Source: JAEUJM01 sp041908445
GTDB lineage: Bacteria; Actinomycetota; Acidimicrobiia; Acidimicrobiales; DATDAH01
Length of the DNA: 64,000 nt
Assembly (NCBI GenBank): GCA_041908445.1
Contig: JAYRFK010000006.1
Location: forward strand, 10,622-74,621
Direction of reading: 5' to 3'
Shown here in pieces: positions 8,476 to 16,450 of this stretch. A program made the position numbers and the translations under genes. Below the pieces are notes generated by a model that was not told where the DNA came from, did no database searches, and saw only the letters and a program-made list of their open reading frames with translations. How positions within the stretch are numbered: position 1 is the first letter of the stretch; the number at the start of each line of letters is the position of its first letter.

Positions 8476-10696
8476 CCGCGTCGACGGCGCCGGCCCCGCC
8501 CGATGGGGCGGTCGCGGCCGCGACGGGCGCCTCACCGCGCTCGAGGGCCTCGAGCAGGTGCATGGAGATGTCGGCCACCTTCACGTCATCGTCATCGAGG
8601 CCCTCGCCCTTCACCCCGTCGTCGATCATGATGTAGCAGAAGGGGCAGGCGGTGGCGACGCGGCTGGCACCGGTGGCGATGAGCTCCTGGCTGCGCTCGA
8701 CGTTGACCTGCTTGCCGATGGACTCCTCCATCCACATGCGGGCGCCGCCGGCGCCGCAGCACATGCCCTTGGTGCCGTTGCGGGGCGCCTCCACGATCTC
8801 CACGCCGCCGAGCGAGCCGATCACCTTGCGGGGCGACAGGTACACGTCGTTGTGGCGGCCGAGGTAGCAGGAGTCGTGGTACACGAGCCGCTCCTCGAGG
8901 CGGGCGTTCGAGAGGTCGAGGCTGCCGTCGGCGACGAGCTGCTCGAGGAACTGGCTGTGGTGCACCACCTCGTAGTTGCCGCCGAGCTGCGGGTACTCGT
9001 TCATCAGGGTGTTGAAGCAGTGCGGGCACTGGGTGACGATCTTCTTCACGCCCATGCCGTTCAGCGTCTCGATGTTCTGCATGGCCAGCATCTGGAAGAT
9101 GTACTCGTTGCCCGAGCGGCGGGCGGGGTCGCCGGTGCAGAGCTCGGACGGGCCGAGGATGGCGAAGTCGATGCCCGCCCGCTGCATGAGCTTGGCCATG
9201 GCCTGGGTGACCTTCTTGTTCTTGTCGTCGAAGGACCCGGCGCAGCCGACCCAGTAGAGGTACTCGTGGTCGAAGGCGTCGGAGGGCTCGACCACCTCGA
9301 CGCCGTCGAGGCCCTTGGCCCAGTCGGCGCGCTCGCCCTGGCCCATGCCCCACGGGTTCGAGGAGTTCTCCATCGAGCGGTAGGCGTTGCCGAGCTCGGT
9401 GGGGAAGTTCGACTCCATCAGCGACAGGTAGCGCCGCATGTCGAGGATCTTGTCGAGGATCTCGATGTTGACGGGGCAGATCTCGTCGCACGCCTTGCAG
9501 GACGTGCAGGACCAGACCTCCTCGGGGGTGATGCGCTCGAAGAGGGAGTCGGCGGCGACGGTGATCTCGGCGTCCACGCCGATGGGGGGCGACACCACGG
9601 GCGAGCCGGTGGCGGCCATGACCTCGCCGGTCTTGAGCACGATCTCGCGGGGGTCGAGGGGCTTGCCGGTGGCGTGGGCCGGGCACACCGAGGTGCAGCG
9701 GCCGCACATGGTGCAGGCGTCGGTGTCGAGCAGCTGCTTCCAGGTGAGGTCCGCGACCTGGGAGGCACCGAAGCTCTCGAGCTCGGTCTCCATCAGGTTG
9801 GGCATGGCCTTCATGGCGCCCTTGGGGCGGTCCTTGTCCCGGAGGTACATGTTCAGCGGGGACGTGAACATGTGGCGGAGCATCGTGGTGGGCAGGATCG
9901 CCAGGAAGGCGATGAAGGCGACGACGTGCAAGGCCCAGCTCACCTGGTGGAGGGTGGCGACGTTGCTCCAGCCGTCGACGAGCGCCGACAGCGGGTAGCC
10001 GATGAACGACCACTCCTCGAAGGCGGGGCGACCCTCTTCGGCGATGCGCAGCGCCTCGCTCGTGAAGCCGGTGACGCCGATCACGAGGAACACGCCGAGG
10101 ATGACCGCGTGCTCGGGCTTGGTCTTGATGCGGATGCGGTAGGGCCGGGCGAGGTAGCGCCGCACGATGGCCCAGACGATGCCGACGAGGAAGACGAGGC
10201 CGGCGGCGTCGCCCACGAAGCTGTACGCCTGGTACGTCGTGCCGTGGAGGAACTTGGCGCTCTCGGGCAGCTGGTGGTCGATCTCGAGGGTGGTGGTGAC
10301 GGCCAGCAGCACCAGGAACCCGAAGTAGATCATCGAGTGCATGACGCCCGCCGCGGGGTCGCGCAGCAGGGTCTGCATCCAGACGCCGGCACGGAAGTCC
10401 TTGAGGCGGCGCTTCACGTTCTTCGGCGTCGTGGCCCGGTTGTCGGGGTTGCCCCGCTCCCAGTTGCGGACCCGCTGGCTGAAGAGCACCGCGCCGTACA
10501 CGAGCATGATCGGGATGAGCGTGTAGAAGGCGACGATCATCACGTCGGGCACGTTGACGAAGACCTCTCGGGAGATCTCCGACTCGTCGTGCCACTGCGT
10601 GAAGATCGGGACGGTGCCCGAGCCCAGCGTGAACAGGGCGATGGCGACGCCGAGGATGATGACGGCGACGTGCGGCTTGATCGGTAGGCGCTTCAT
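8453..10696 (-). CDS. Membrane heterodisulfide reductase-like (Fe-S)-binding oxidoreductase
   Basis: A 747-residue protein joining a NarI/HdrE-like membrane part (about six helices within residues 8-310) to an HdrD/GlpC-like cytoplasmic part. The first [4Fe-4S] motif CTMCGRCTSVCP is near residue 325 and the second CTSCKACDEICP near 395. Two CCG-type domains follow (CPHCFNTLMNEYP near 555; HDSCYLG near 608 with CCGAGGARMW near 647 and CPFCYIM near 683). This architecture matches actinobacterial proteins of the Rv0338c type, thought to pass electrons between a quinone pool and an unknown soluble partner. The start at 10696 gives an MKRLPIK basic N-terminus before the first helix, with TAGCGT at 10713-10708 just upstream. 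It is overlapped downstream by the receiver-like gene. Confidence 0.9.
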   Translation of the reverse strand: MKRLPIKPHVAVIILGVAIALFTLGSGTVPIFTQWHDESEISREVFVNVPDVMIVAFYTLIPIMLVYGAVLFSQRVRNWERGNPDNRATTPKNVKRRLKDFRAGVWMQTLLRDPAAGVMHSMIYFGFLVLLAVTTTLEIDHQLPESAKFLHGTTYQAYSFVGDAAGLVFLVGIVWAIVRRYLARPYRIRIKTKPEHAVILGVFLVIGVTGFTSEALRIAEEGRPAFEEWSFIGYPLSALVDGWSNVATLHQVSWALHVVAFIAFLAILPTTMLRHMFTSPLNMYLRDKDRPKGAMKAMPNLMETELESFGASQVADLTWKQLLDTDACTMCGRCTSVCPAHATGKPLDPREIVLKTGEVMAATGSPVVSPPIGVDAEITVAADSLFERITPEEVWSCTSCKACDEICPVNIEILDKILDMRRYLSLMESNFPTELGNAYRSMENSSNPWGMGQGERADWAKGLDGVEVVEPSDAFDHEYLYWVGCAGSFDDKNKKVTQAMAKLMQRAGIDFAILGPSELCTGDPARRSGNEYIFQMLAMQNIETLNGMGVKKIVTQCPHCFNTLMNEYPQLGGNYEVVHHSQFLEQLVADGSLDLSNARLEERLVYHDSCYLGRHNDVYLSPRKVIGSLGGVEIVEAPRNGTKGMCCGAGGARMWMEESIGKQVNVERSQELIATGASRVATACPFCYIMIDDGVKGEGLDDDDVKVADISMHLLEALERGEAPVAAATAPSGGAGAVDADAPTNEG

Positions 10697-10807
10697 AGGC
10701 GCCCCGAACGCTAGTCGGGGGCGGTGACGGCCTCGTAGTCCGCCTGCCGCCCCGAGGAGGTCACCCGCTCGGTCGCCTGGCCGGCGCCGGACCGGGCAAG
10801 CTCTCGC

Positions 10808-12238
10808 ATGCTCTACATCGACGGCGAGTGGCGCCCGGCGGCCTCCGGGCGCACCTTCGAGTCCTGCGACCCGGCGACCGGCGAGGTCATCGACCGGGTC
10901 GCGGACGGCGGCGTCGAGGACCTGGACGCGGCGGTCGCCGCCGCCACCGCGGCCTTCGACGCCTGGTCCACGACGACCGCCTACGAGCGCGCCGCGGTGC
11001 TGGCCCGGGCCCACGCCCTGATGCTCGAGCGCAAGGAGGCGCTCGCCCAGCTCATGACCCGTGAGCAGGGCAAGCCGATCCGCATGGCCCGCAACGAGGT
11101 CGGCTACGCCGCCGACTTCCTGCTCTGGTTCGCGGAGGAGGCCAAGCGGAATTACGGCGAGACCATCCCCTCGGCCCGGGCTGACCAGCGCTTCCTGGTG
11201 CTGCACCAGCCCGTGGGCGTGGTCGGGGCCATCACGCCCTGGAACTACCCGATCTCGATGCTCACCCGGAAGATCGCCCCGGCCCTCGCTGCGGGCTGCA
11301 CCGTGGTGCTCAAGCCCGCCGAGCAGACGCCGCTCTGTGCGATCGCCACCTTCGAGGTCCTCGCGGAGGCCGGCGTCCCGGCCGGCGTGGTGAACCTCGT
11401 CACGACGGCCGACCCCGAGGCCGTCGGCGGCGCCCTGGTGGACGATCCCCGCGTCCGCAAGATCGCCTTCACCGGCTCGACCGAGGTGGGCAAGCTCATC
11501 GGCGCCAAAGCCGCGGCCCACGTGAAAAGGGTGAGCCTCGAGCTGGGCGGCCACGCGCCGTTCCTCGTGCTGGACGACGCCGACCCGGTCCGCGCCGCGA
11601 AGGGTGCCGCCGCGGTGAAGTTCCTCAACACCGGCCAGGCCTGCATCTGCCCGAACCGCCTCCTCGTCCATCGCAGCCTGGTCGAGCCGTTCGTGGCCAC
11701 CCTCCAGCAGCGGTTCGAGGCCCTCGTGGCGGGCGCCGGCGCCACCGACGGTGTGACCGTCGGCCCCCTGATCGACGAGGCCGCCCTCGCCAAGATGGAG
11801 CGCCAGGTCGCCGACGCCGTCGACAAGGGCGCCCGGGTGGTCACCGGCGGCCACCGCCTCACCGAGGACGGCCTCGACCGGGGCTGCTTCTACGCCCCGA
11901 CGCTGCTCGCCGACGTCACCCCCGACATGCTCATCCACCGCGAGGAGACCTTCGGCCCCATCGCCCCGGTGATCGTGTTCGACGAGGTCGACGAGGCGAT
12001 CGCCCTGGCGAACGACACCGAGTACGGCCTGGCCAGCTACGTCTACACGAACGACCTGGCCCGCGCCTTCCGGGTCTTCGAGCGCCTGAAGTTCGGGATG
12101 GTCGGCGTCAACGACATCAACCCCACCTCCGCGGCGGCGCCCTTCGGCGGCGTCAAGACGAGCGGGCTGGGCGTCGAGGGCGCCCGCGACGGCTTGAAGG
12201 AGTACCTCGACACCAAGCTCGTCGGCATCGCCCTGTAG
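10808..12238 (+). CDS. gabD: Aldehyde dehydrogenase, succinate-semialdehyde type
   Basis: A 476-residue NAD(P)-dependent aldehyde dehydrogenase of normal length. It has the N-terminal GEWRPAASGRTFESCDPATGEV, the cofactor loop FTGSTEVGKLIG, the general-base Glu245 in LELGGHAPF and the nucleophile Cys279 in GQACICPNR. The C-x-C arrangement around the nucleophile resembles GabD-type succinate-semialdehyde dehydrogenases, which turn succinate semialdehyde from GABA or putrescine breakdown into succinate. Substrate remains inferred. It stands alone, divergent from the Fe-S oxidoreductase, and is followed by a strong hairpin at 12246-12267. The ATG start begins the expected N-terminus. Confidence 0.85.
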   Translation: MLYIDGEWRPAASGRTFESCDPATGEVIDRVADGGVEDLDAAVAAATAAFDAWSTTTAYERAAVLARAHALMLERKEALAQLMTREQGKPIRMARNEVGYAADFLLWFAEEAKRNYGETIPSARADQRFLVLHQPVGVVGAITPWNYPISMLTRKIAPALAAGCTVVLKPAEQTPLCAIATFEVLAEAGVPAGVVNLVTTADPEAVGGALVDDPRVRKIAFTGSTEVGKLIGAKAAAHVKRVSLELGGHAPFLVLDDADPVRAAKGAAAVKFLNTGQACICPNRLLVHRSLVEPFVATLQQRFEALVAGAGATDGVTVGPLIDEAALAKMERQVADAVDKGARVVTGGHRLTEDGLDRGCFYAPTLLADVTPDMLIHREETFGPIAPVIVFDEVDEAIALANDTEYGLASYVYTNDLARAFRVFERLKFGMVGVNDINPTSAAAPFGGVKTSGLGVEGARDGLKEYLDTKLVGIAL

Positions 12239-12245
12239 GGCGGGT

Positions 12246-12267
12246 GCCGGCCCGGCGTCGGGCCGGC
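12246..12267 (+). terminator. Hairpin terminator after the aldehyde dehydrogenase
   Basis: A perfect 9-bp GC stem GCCGGCCCG/CGGGCCGGC with a 4-nt loop begins 7 bp after the stop codon. There is no U tract, as is usual in GC-rich actinobacteria. Confidence 0.65.
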
Positions 12268-12294
12268 GGGTGACCGCGTGCTCGCGAACGACGG

Positions 12295-12337
12295 TTCACC
12301 CCGGCGAAACACGCGGGAAACGTCGCTTCCGTACCGT
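12295..12337 (+). promoter_or_regulatory. 11-bp-phased operator plus -10 box of the regulator-glnK1 transcript
   Basis: Three half-sites on one face of the helix: TTCAC (12295-12299), GAAAC (12306-12310) and GAAAC (12317-12321), each separated by 6 bp. Exactly 10 bp later comes a -10 box TACCGT (12332-12337), then 8 bp to the ATG at 12346. No good -35 hexamer is present; the repeat occupies that place, as expected for an activator of the OmpR winged-helix type. The pattern resembles the Streptomyces GlnR box (GTnAC-n6-GAAAC). The first unit (GTTCACC) also resembles a PHO-box unit. Confidence 0.75.
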
Positions 12338-12345
12338 CCCCGACG

Positions 12346-12873
12346 ATGTCGGAGAACGACGTGGTGCTCGTGCGGTGGCCCGACGAGGCCGACCGGGTCG
12401 ACCAGCTCCGCGACCAGGGGCGACCCCGGCTCCTCCTCGTGCAGGCGGAGGCCCCGCCCCCGATCGTGGAGGAGGGGCTCGAGGACTGGATCCGCGTCCC
12501 CGCCGACGAGCTGGACCTCCGGGCCCGGGTGGACGGCCTCGAGCGCCGTTGCCGGGCCCTTCGGGCCGCGCCCCCCGTGCTCGACGACGACGGCGTGCTG
12601 CGCCTCGACGACGAGTGGGTGGCGCTCCCCCCGGTCGAGCTGCGGCTCACCGCCGCCCTGCTCGACCGCTTCGGTGCAGTGGTGAGCCGCGAGGCGTTGG
12701 CGAAAGCCGGTTGGCCGTCGGGGGCCCCCGGCCGCAACGCCCTCGACGTGCACGTCCTGCGCCTGCGTCGCCGCCTCGAGCCGGTCGGCCTCGCGATCCG
12801 CACGGTGCGGTCGCGTGGCTACCTGCTCGAGCGGCGGTCGCGCGGCAGTGGTCAGCTGGCGGACGGGGCCTGA
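12346..12873 (+). CDS. Winged-helix regulator with half-receiver N-domain, copy 1 (nitrogen island)
   Basis: A 175-residue protein. Residues about 90-165 form an OmpR/PhoB-type winged helix (LPPVELRLTAALLDRFGAVVSREALAKAGW ... DVHVLRLRRRLEPVGLAIRTVRSRGYLL). The first 70 residues resemble only the last strands and helix of a receiver (PRLLLVQAEAPPP ... EDWIRVPADELDLRARVDGLERR); the phospho-acceptor half is missing. Orphan OmpR-family GlnR proteins of other actinobacteria also work without phosphorylation, so a GlnR-like role in nitrogen control is inferred from this and from its neighbours. It is transcribed leaderless from TACCGT under a phased operator that it may itself bind, and glnK1 follows 87 bp downstream. 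Related copies lie at 15372 and 16451. Confidence 0.82.
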   Translation: MSENDVVLVRWPDEADRVDQLRDQGRPRLLLVQAEAPPPIVEEGLEDWIRVPADELDLRARVDGLERRCRALRAAPPVLDDDGVLRLDDEWVALPPVELRLTAALLDRFGAVVSREALAKAGWPSGAPGRNALDVHVLRLRRRLEPVGLAIRTVRSRGYLLERRSRGSGQLADGA

Positions 12874-12960
12874 TCCCCCACGGGTCCCGTCCGCCTGCTG
12901 ACCTCGTCCCGCCGCACCGATCCCCCCACCTCCACCTCACCGCTGCAGAAGGACCGACCC

Positions 12961-13302
12961 ATGCCCGTGCTCGTGACCGCCATCATCAAGCCCTTCAAGC
13001 TCGAGGACGTTCGTGAGGCCCTCGTCGACCAGGACGTCGGTGGCCTCACCGTGACGGAGGTCCACGGCTACGGGCGCCAGGCCGGCCGGACCGAGACCTT
13101 CCGGGGCGCCGAGTACACCGTCGACTACGTCCCCAAGGTGCGCCTCGACATCGTGGTCGACGACGACGCCGTCGACCGGGTCCTCGACGCCGTCGTCGAG
13201 GCCGCCCGCACGGGCAAGATCGGCGACGGCAAGGTGTGGTCCGTTCCCGTCGACCGGGTGGTCCGGGTGCGCACGGGCGAGCAGGGCGCCGACGCCATCT
13301 GA
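12961..13302 (+). CDS. glnK: P-II nitrogen regulatory protein, copy 1
   Basis: A 113-residue P-II protein. It has the core start VTAIIKPFKLEDVREAL, the T-loop GYGRQAGRTETFRGAEYTVDYVPK with Tyr52 (the residue uridylylated or adenylylated in other species), and the B-loop TGKIGDGKVW that binds ATP/ADP and 2-oxoglutarate. P-II trimers sense energy and 2-oxoglutarate and block Amt channels by inserting the T-loop. The residue before RGAEY is Phe rather than the Tyr seen in copy 2. ATG with AAGGA 7 bp upstream. It is probably co-transcribed with the regulator before it. A 14-bp-stem terminator separates it from amt1, which has its own promoter. Confidence 0.95.
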   Translation: MPVLVTAIIKPFKLEDVREALVDQDVGGLTVTEVHGYGRQAGRTETFRGAEYTVDYVPKVRLDIVVDDDAVDRVLDAVVEAARTGKIGDGKVWSVPVDRVVRVRTGEQGADAI

Positions 13303-13337
13303 GGCCGGCCCACGCGGCCGGCGTCACGCACCGGGCT

Positions 13338-13369
13338 CGACGGGGCACCCCTTCCGGGGTGCCCCGTCG
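13338..13369 (+). terminator. Strong terminator between glnK1 and amt1
   Basis: A perfect 14-bp stem (CGACGGGGCACCCC and its complement) closes a TTCC tetraloop. It lies 35 bp after the glnK1 stop and before the amt1 promoter, so the two genes are separate transcripts unless read-through occurs. Confidence 0.8.
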
Positions 13370-13439
13370 TCGCGTCCCGGCGACGAAAGATTCGTGTCAG
13401 AGAGCGCGGACATCGGCGCGAGACGTCTGTGTGGAGCCG

Positions 13440-13482
13440 TTCACATCGGCGTCATTGTCCTGTGATCGCCCCTCCCTAGGTT
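13440..13482 (+). promoter_or_regulatory. 11-bp-phased operator plus -10 box of amt1
   Basis: Half-sites TTCAC (13440-13444), GTCAT (13451-13455) and GTGAT (13462-13466), each separated by 6 bp, followed after exactly 10 bp by TAGGTT (13477-13482). The geometry is identical to the site at 12295. The two inner half-sites are more degenerate (GTNAT instead of GAAAC) but keep the conserved A at the fourth position. Confidence 0.65.
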
Positions 13483-13533
13483 CACCGGCGTGCGGGAGAA
13501 CCCCGCGTGGTGGAACCAACGAAAGGAACCGGA

Positions 13534-13581
13534 ATGTACGAACCTCGAGTGAGGTCATGTTCTGGGGGAGCGTGCTCGTGA
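13534..13581 (+). CDS. 15-codon leader peptide overlapping the amt1 start
   Basis: A short frame encodes MYEPRVRSCSGGACS. Its ATG has an excellent Shine-Dalgarno sequence, AAAGGA, 6 bp upstream and is the first well-served start after the amt1 promoter. Its TGA (13579-13581) overlaps the preferred GTG start of amt1 (13578) in a GTGA arrangement, so the ribosome that ends here could reinitiate on amt1. It uses codons that are rare in this genome (CGA, AGG, TCA, TCT). Whether the peptide matters or only its translation does is unknown. A similar but unrelated leader precedes amt2. Confidence 0.5.
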   Translation: MYEPRVRSCSGGACS

Positions 13582-15101
13582 AGCTCAAGAAGAAGCTCCT
13601 CATCGGTGCCGGCATCTCCGGCGCCCTCGTCCTGCTCACGTCGGTGGCGGCCGGCGCACAGGACGTGGATCCCGTCCAGGCGGTCACCGACCTCGGCATC
13701 CAGCTCAACATGCTGTGGGTGGTCATCGGCGCCGTGCTGGTGATCTTCATGCAGGCCGGGTTCGCCCTGGTCGAGACCGGCTTCTGCCGGGCCAAGCACG
13801 CCTCGCACGTGGTCTCGACCAACTTCGCGATCTTCGGCCTCGGCTTCATCGGGTTCTTCCTGATCGGCTACCCGCTGATGTTCGGCGGCTACAGCGTCCC
13901 GCTCATCGGTATGGACCAGGCGACCGGAACGAACCTGCTCGGCTCGGGTGAGTGGGTCTTCCTGTGGCAGGGCGGCTGGGCCGGCAGCGGCAAGGCCTTC
14001 TACACCGCCGGCGCCATGGCCTTCTTCCTCTACATGGTGGCCTTCATGGACACGGTGGCGACCATCCCCACCGGGGCCATGGCCGAGCGGTGGAAGTGGA
14101 ACGCCTTCGTGGGCTGGGGCCTGTTCTGCGGTGCGATCTACTACCCGCTGTTCGGTGCCTGGACGTGGGGTGGCGGCTGGCTTTCCCAGCTCGGTAACTC
14201 GATGGACCTCGGTGCCGGGTACGTGGACTTCGCCGGCTCCGGCGTGGTGCACGCCGTCGGCGGTGTGGCCGGCCTCGCCGGTGCCCTCGTCCTCGGGCCC
14301 CGCATCGGCAAGTTCAACAAGGACGGCTCGGCCAATGCGATCCCCGGCCACCACATCCCCATGGCCATGCTGGGCACGTTCATCCTGTTGTTCGGCTGGT
14401 TCGGCTTCAACGCCGCGTCGACCTTCGCGGCCACCGACACCCGCTTCGCGGTGGTGGCCCTGAACACCGCCATCGCCGGCGCCTTCGGCTCCATCTCGGC
14501 GATGTTCTTCATGATGAGCCGCGGCGACAAGAAGCCCGACCCGGGCATGATGGTCAACGGCATGCTCGCCGGCCTGGTGGCGGTCACCGCCCCCTGCGCC
14601 TTCATCCAGCCGTGGGCGGCCGCGGTCATCGGCATCATCGCCGGCATCCTCATCCCGCTGGCCCTCGGCTTCATCGAGAACCGTGGCATCGACGACCCGG
14701 TCGGCGCCATCGCCGTCCACGGCGTCGGCGGCCTCTTCGGGGTCCTCGCCGTGGGCATCTTCGCCGACGGCCAGTACGGCGCCGGCTGGAATGGCACCGA
14801 CGTCACCGGCGTGACCGGGATCCTCTACGACGTCTCCGAGGGCGGCAAGCAGTTGGCCTCGCAGGCCATCGGTGCCCTGGTCATCTGCACCGTCATCTTC
14901 GGGATCGCCTACGGCTTCTTCAAGATCCAGAACGCGATCATGAAGGGCGGCATCCGGAGCAACGAGGCCGACGAGCTCGAGGGCCTCGACCTGCCCGAGA
15001 TGGGCATGCTCGCCTACCCCGAGTTCATGGGCTCGCACGTCCCGGGCCTCGAGGAGCAGCAGACCCACGATCCCTCCGGTGTGGAGATGACCCACAAGTA
15101 G
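13578..15101 (+). CDS. amt: Ammonium transporter (Amt family) with cleavable signal peptide, copy 1
   Basis: A 507-residue ammonium channel. Starting at GTG 13578 gives a signal peptide (VKLKKKLLIGAGISGALVLL ... AAGAQ), with a GGGGGAG Shine-Dalgarno 7 bp upstream; an ATG at 13557 would add seven residues that spoil it. Eleven transmembrane helices follow. The pore twin histidines are visible: His225 in VVHAVGGVAGLAG and His381 in AVHGVGGLFG. The C-terminal tail (LEGLDLPEMGMLAYPEF) is the cytoplasmic segment that usually meets P-II. It conducts ammonium into the cell and is probably gated by the P-II proteins encoded on either side. A short coupled leader frame and a phased operator lie upstream, and a hairpin follows the stop. 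Confidence 0.95.
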   Translation: MKLKKKLLIGAGISGALVLLTSVAAGAQDVDPVQAVTDLGIQLNMLWVVIGAVLVIFMQAGFALVETGFCRAKHASHVVSTNFAIFGLGFIGFFLIGYPLMFGGYSVPLIGMDQATGTNLLGSGEWVFLWQGGWAGSGKAFYTAGAMAFFLYMVAFMDTVATIPTGAMAERWKWNAFVGWGLFCGAIYYPLFGAWTWGGGWLSQLGNSMDLGAGYVDFAGSGVVHAVGGVAGLAGALVLGPRIGKFNKDGSANAIPGHHIPMAMLGTFILLFGWFGFNAASTFAATDTRFAVVALNTAIAGAFGSISAMFFMMSRGDKKPDPGMMVNGMLAGLVAVTAPCAFIQPWAAAVIGIIAGILIPLALGFIENRGIDDPVGAIAVHGVGGLFGVLAVGIFADGQYGAGWNGTDVTGVTGILYDVSEGGKQLASQAIGALVICTVIFGIAYGFFKIQNAIMKGGIRSNEADELEGLDLPEMGMLAYPEFMGSHVPGLEEQQTHDPSGVEMTHK

Positions 15102-15130
15102 GTCCCCCACCTCGACGCAGCACCTGGTGC

Positions 15131-15156
15131 GGGTGCGGGCCCTCGGGCCCGCACCC
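15131..15156 (+). terminator. Hairpin terminator after amt1
   Basis: A perfect 12-bp stem GGGTGCGGGCCC/GGGCCCGCACCC with a 2-nt spacer lies 30 bp after the amt1 stop. The next 100 bp contain further GC-rich self-complementary stretches but no gene. Confidence 0.65.
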
Positions 15157-15262
15157 GTCCCGCGTCCGGGGACGGGCCCGGGTCCGGGCCGACCGGCCCG
15201 GACCGACGGCCCCTGGCGGGCGGCGCCGGGCGAACCGGGCGAAAGGAAGCCGCAAGAAAGAC

Positions 15263-15316
15263 GGAACGGCGAGGCAATGCGGCGCCAACGGGGTCGACAC
15301 ACGACACCCGTACCGT
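15263..15316 (+). promoter_or_regulatory. Probable degenerate 11-bp-phased operator plus -10 box of regulator copy 2
   Basis: Half-sites GGAAC (15263-15267), GCAAT (15274-15278), CCAAC (15285-15289) and GACAC (15296-15300) are 11 bp apart, then after 10 bp TACCGT (15311-15316). The spacing equals that of the amt and glnK sites and the fourth base is A in all four, but the match to GAAAC/TTCAC is weak. The TACCGT box is convincing; the operator is tentative. Confidence 0.4.
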
Positions 15317-15371
15317 CCGGGTCGTCGCCGGCCCCGCTCACGGTCGGCAGGGCGAGAGCCGGGAGAACCAG

Positions 15372-15938
15372 ATGCACCGAGCACCCACCACGGACACCCG
15401 GCGGCGAGCCGTGACCGCACCCTCGAGCCGGACGGCACCGGACGCGTCGGTCACCTTCGTCCGCTGGCCGAGCGAGCGGGACCTGCGGGCCCGGCTGGCC
15501 GAGACCGGGTCCCCCCGCCTGCTCCTCGTCGAGCACGGCGCCGTGCCGCCCGACTGCTGGGAGGTGGAAGAGGACTGGATCCGCGTCCCCGCCGACCCCG
15601 TCGACCTCCACCAGCGCGCCGAGGTGCTGCGCCGGCGCTGTGCCCCGGCGCCGACGGTCCGCCTCGATGCGGACGGCCTGCTGTGGCGGGGGGACCGATG
15701 GGTGGCGCTGTCGCCCACCGAGGTCGCGCTGGTCGGGGCGCTGGTCGGCAGCTTCGGACGGGTGATCCGTCGCCCGGACCTCGAGCAGGCGGCGTGGCCC
15801 GACGACCGGGTCGACGCACGGATGCTCGATCGCGCGCTGTCGCGGTGTCGGGCCAAGCTGGCCACCGTCGAGCTCGAGGTCCACCGCGTCCCCGGTGCCG
15901 GCTACCTGCTCGCCCCGTCGAGGCCGGCAGAGGCATGA
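15372..15938 (+). CDS. Winged-helix regulator with half-receiver N-domain, copy 2
   Basis: A 188-residue relative of the regulator at 12346. It has a variable 25-residue N-terminus, then VTFVRWPSERDLRARLAETG, PRLLLVEHGAVPP, EDWIRVPADPVDLHQRAEVLRRR (near-identical in EDWIRVPAD to copy 1), and a winged helix at about residues 105-180 (LSPTEVALVGALVGSFGRVIRRPDLEQAAW ... RALSRCRAKL ... HRVPGAGYLL). The recognition helix differs from copy 1 (RALSRCRAKL against DVHVLRLRRRL), so it may prefer other sites. The ATG at 15372 has GGGAG upstream; the promoter TACCGT is at 15311. Its stop overlaps the start of the next small membrane protein gene by 4 bp. A nitrogen-related role is inferred from position. 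Confidence 0.75.
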   Translation: MHRAPTTDTRRRAVTAPSSRTAPDASVTFVRWPSERDLRARLAETGSPRLLLVEHGAVPPDCWEVEEDWIRVPADPVDLHQRAEVLRRRCAPAPTVRLDADGLLWRGDRWVALSPTEVALVGALVGSFGRVIRRPDLEQAAWPDDRVDARMLDRALSRCRAKLATVELEVHRVPGAGYLLAPSRPAEA

Positions 15939-16378
15939 CCACCCTGACCGGCGCGCTCGCGCGCCGGCCCCGGCACACTGGCGGCCGGTCGGTCGTGCCC
16001 CGCGGGAGCGGGACACCCCTCGTGGCGGTCGCTGTGCTGGTCGCGCTCGCTTCCGTCGCCCTCGTCCTGCTGGTGTCGGCGGGCGGGGGTGGGCGCCTCG
16101 CGGCGCGCCCCGTGGCCGGGAGCCGACCCGTCGAGGCGTCCCCCGACCACCCCGAGCACCCTGCTCGTGCCGAGCTCGGCGCGCGGCCTCCCGGCCTGCG
16201 CTCGGCCGGCGCCGTCGACCGCAGGCACGCGCCGGCGGTGCGCCCGCTGCTCGCCGTGCTCGTCGCTGCCGTCGGCGCGATCGCGGCGCGGAGCACCGCG
16301 GTCGGTCGGGCACACACCGTCGCTCCCGCTCGGCCCTGGGTGGGCCGACCGTCGTCGCGGGGTCCGCCCGCCTCCTGA
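15935..16378 (+). CDS. Small hypothetical membrane protein coupled to regulator copy 2
   Basis: A 147-residue protein with no recognised domain. The ATG overlaps the regulator stop (ATGA), strong evidence for a real, coupled gene. Two hydrophobic segments are visible: residues about 29-49 (LVAVAVLVALASVALVLLV) and about 104-117 (LLAVLVAAVGAIAA). The rest is rich in Arg, Pro and Ala. It could be a membrane partner of the regulator, but no family supports that. Low-complexity composition and the lack of homology I can recall keep confidence moderate. Confidence 0.5.
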   Translation: MTTLTGALARRPRHTGGRSVVPRGSGTPLVAVAVLVALASVALVLLVSAGGGGRLAARPVAGSRPVEASPDHPEHPARAELGARPPGLRSAGAVDRRHAPAVRPLLAVLVAAVGAIAARSTAVGRAHTVAPARPWVGRPSSRGPPAS

Positions 16379-16450
16379 GCGTCCGCGGGTGGGGGACCCC
16401 CTGCTCGCCACGGTGGTCGTCGCACGACGACCGGACCCTCGGAGACCCCC

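Noticed and set aside
7859..10687. A 942-codon open frame on the + strand antisense to the Fe-S oxidoreductase
   Set aside because: Its protein is Val/His/Gly/Ala-rich low-complexity text typical of the antisense frame of a GC-rich gene; the minus strand encodes clear Fe-S motifs.
13557..13577. ATG at 13557 as the start of amt1
   Set aside because: It adds MFWGSVL before a complete signal peptide and lacks a well-placed Shine-Dalgarno, while GTG 13578 has GGGGGAG at 7 bp and overlaps the leader stop.
15101..15371. GC-rich self-complementary stretch after amt1 considered as a riboswitch or small RNA
   Set aside because: Only a simple terminator hairpin and low-complexity GC blocks are visible; no known riboswitch core recognised.
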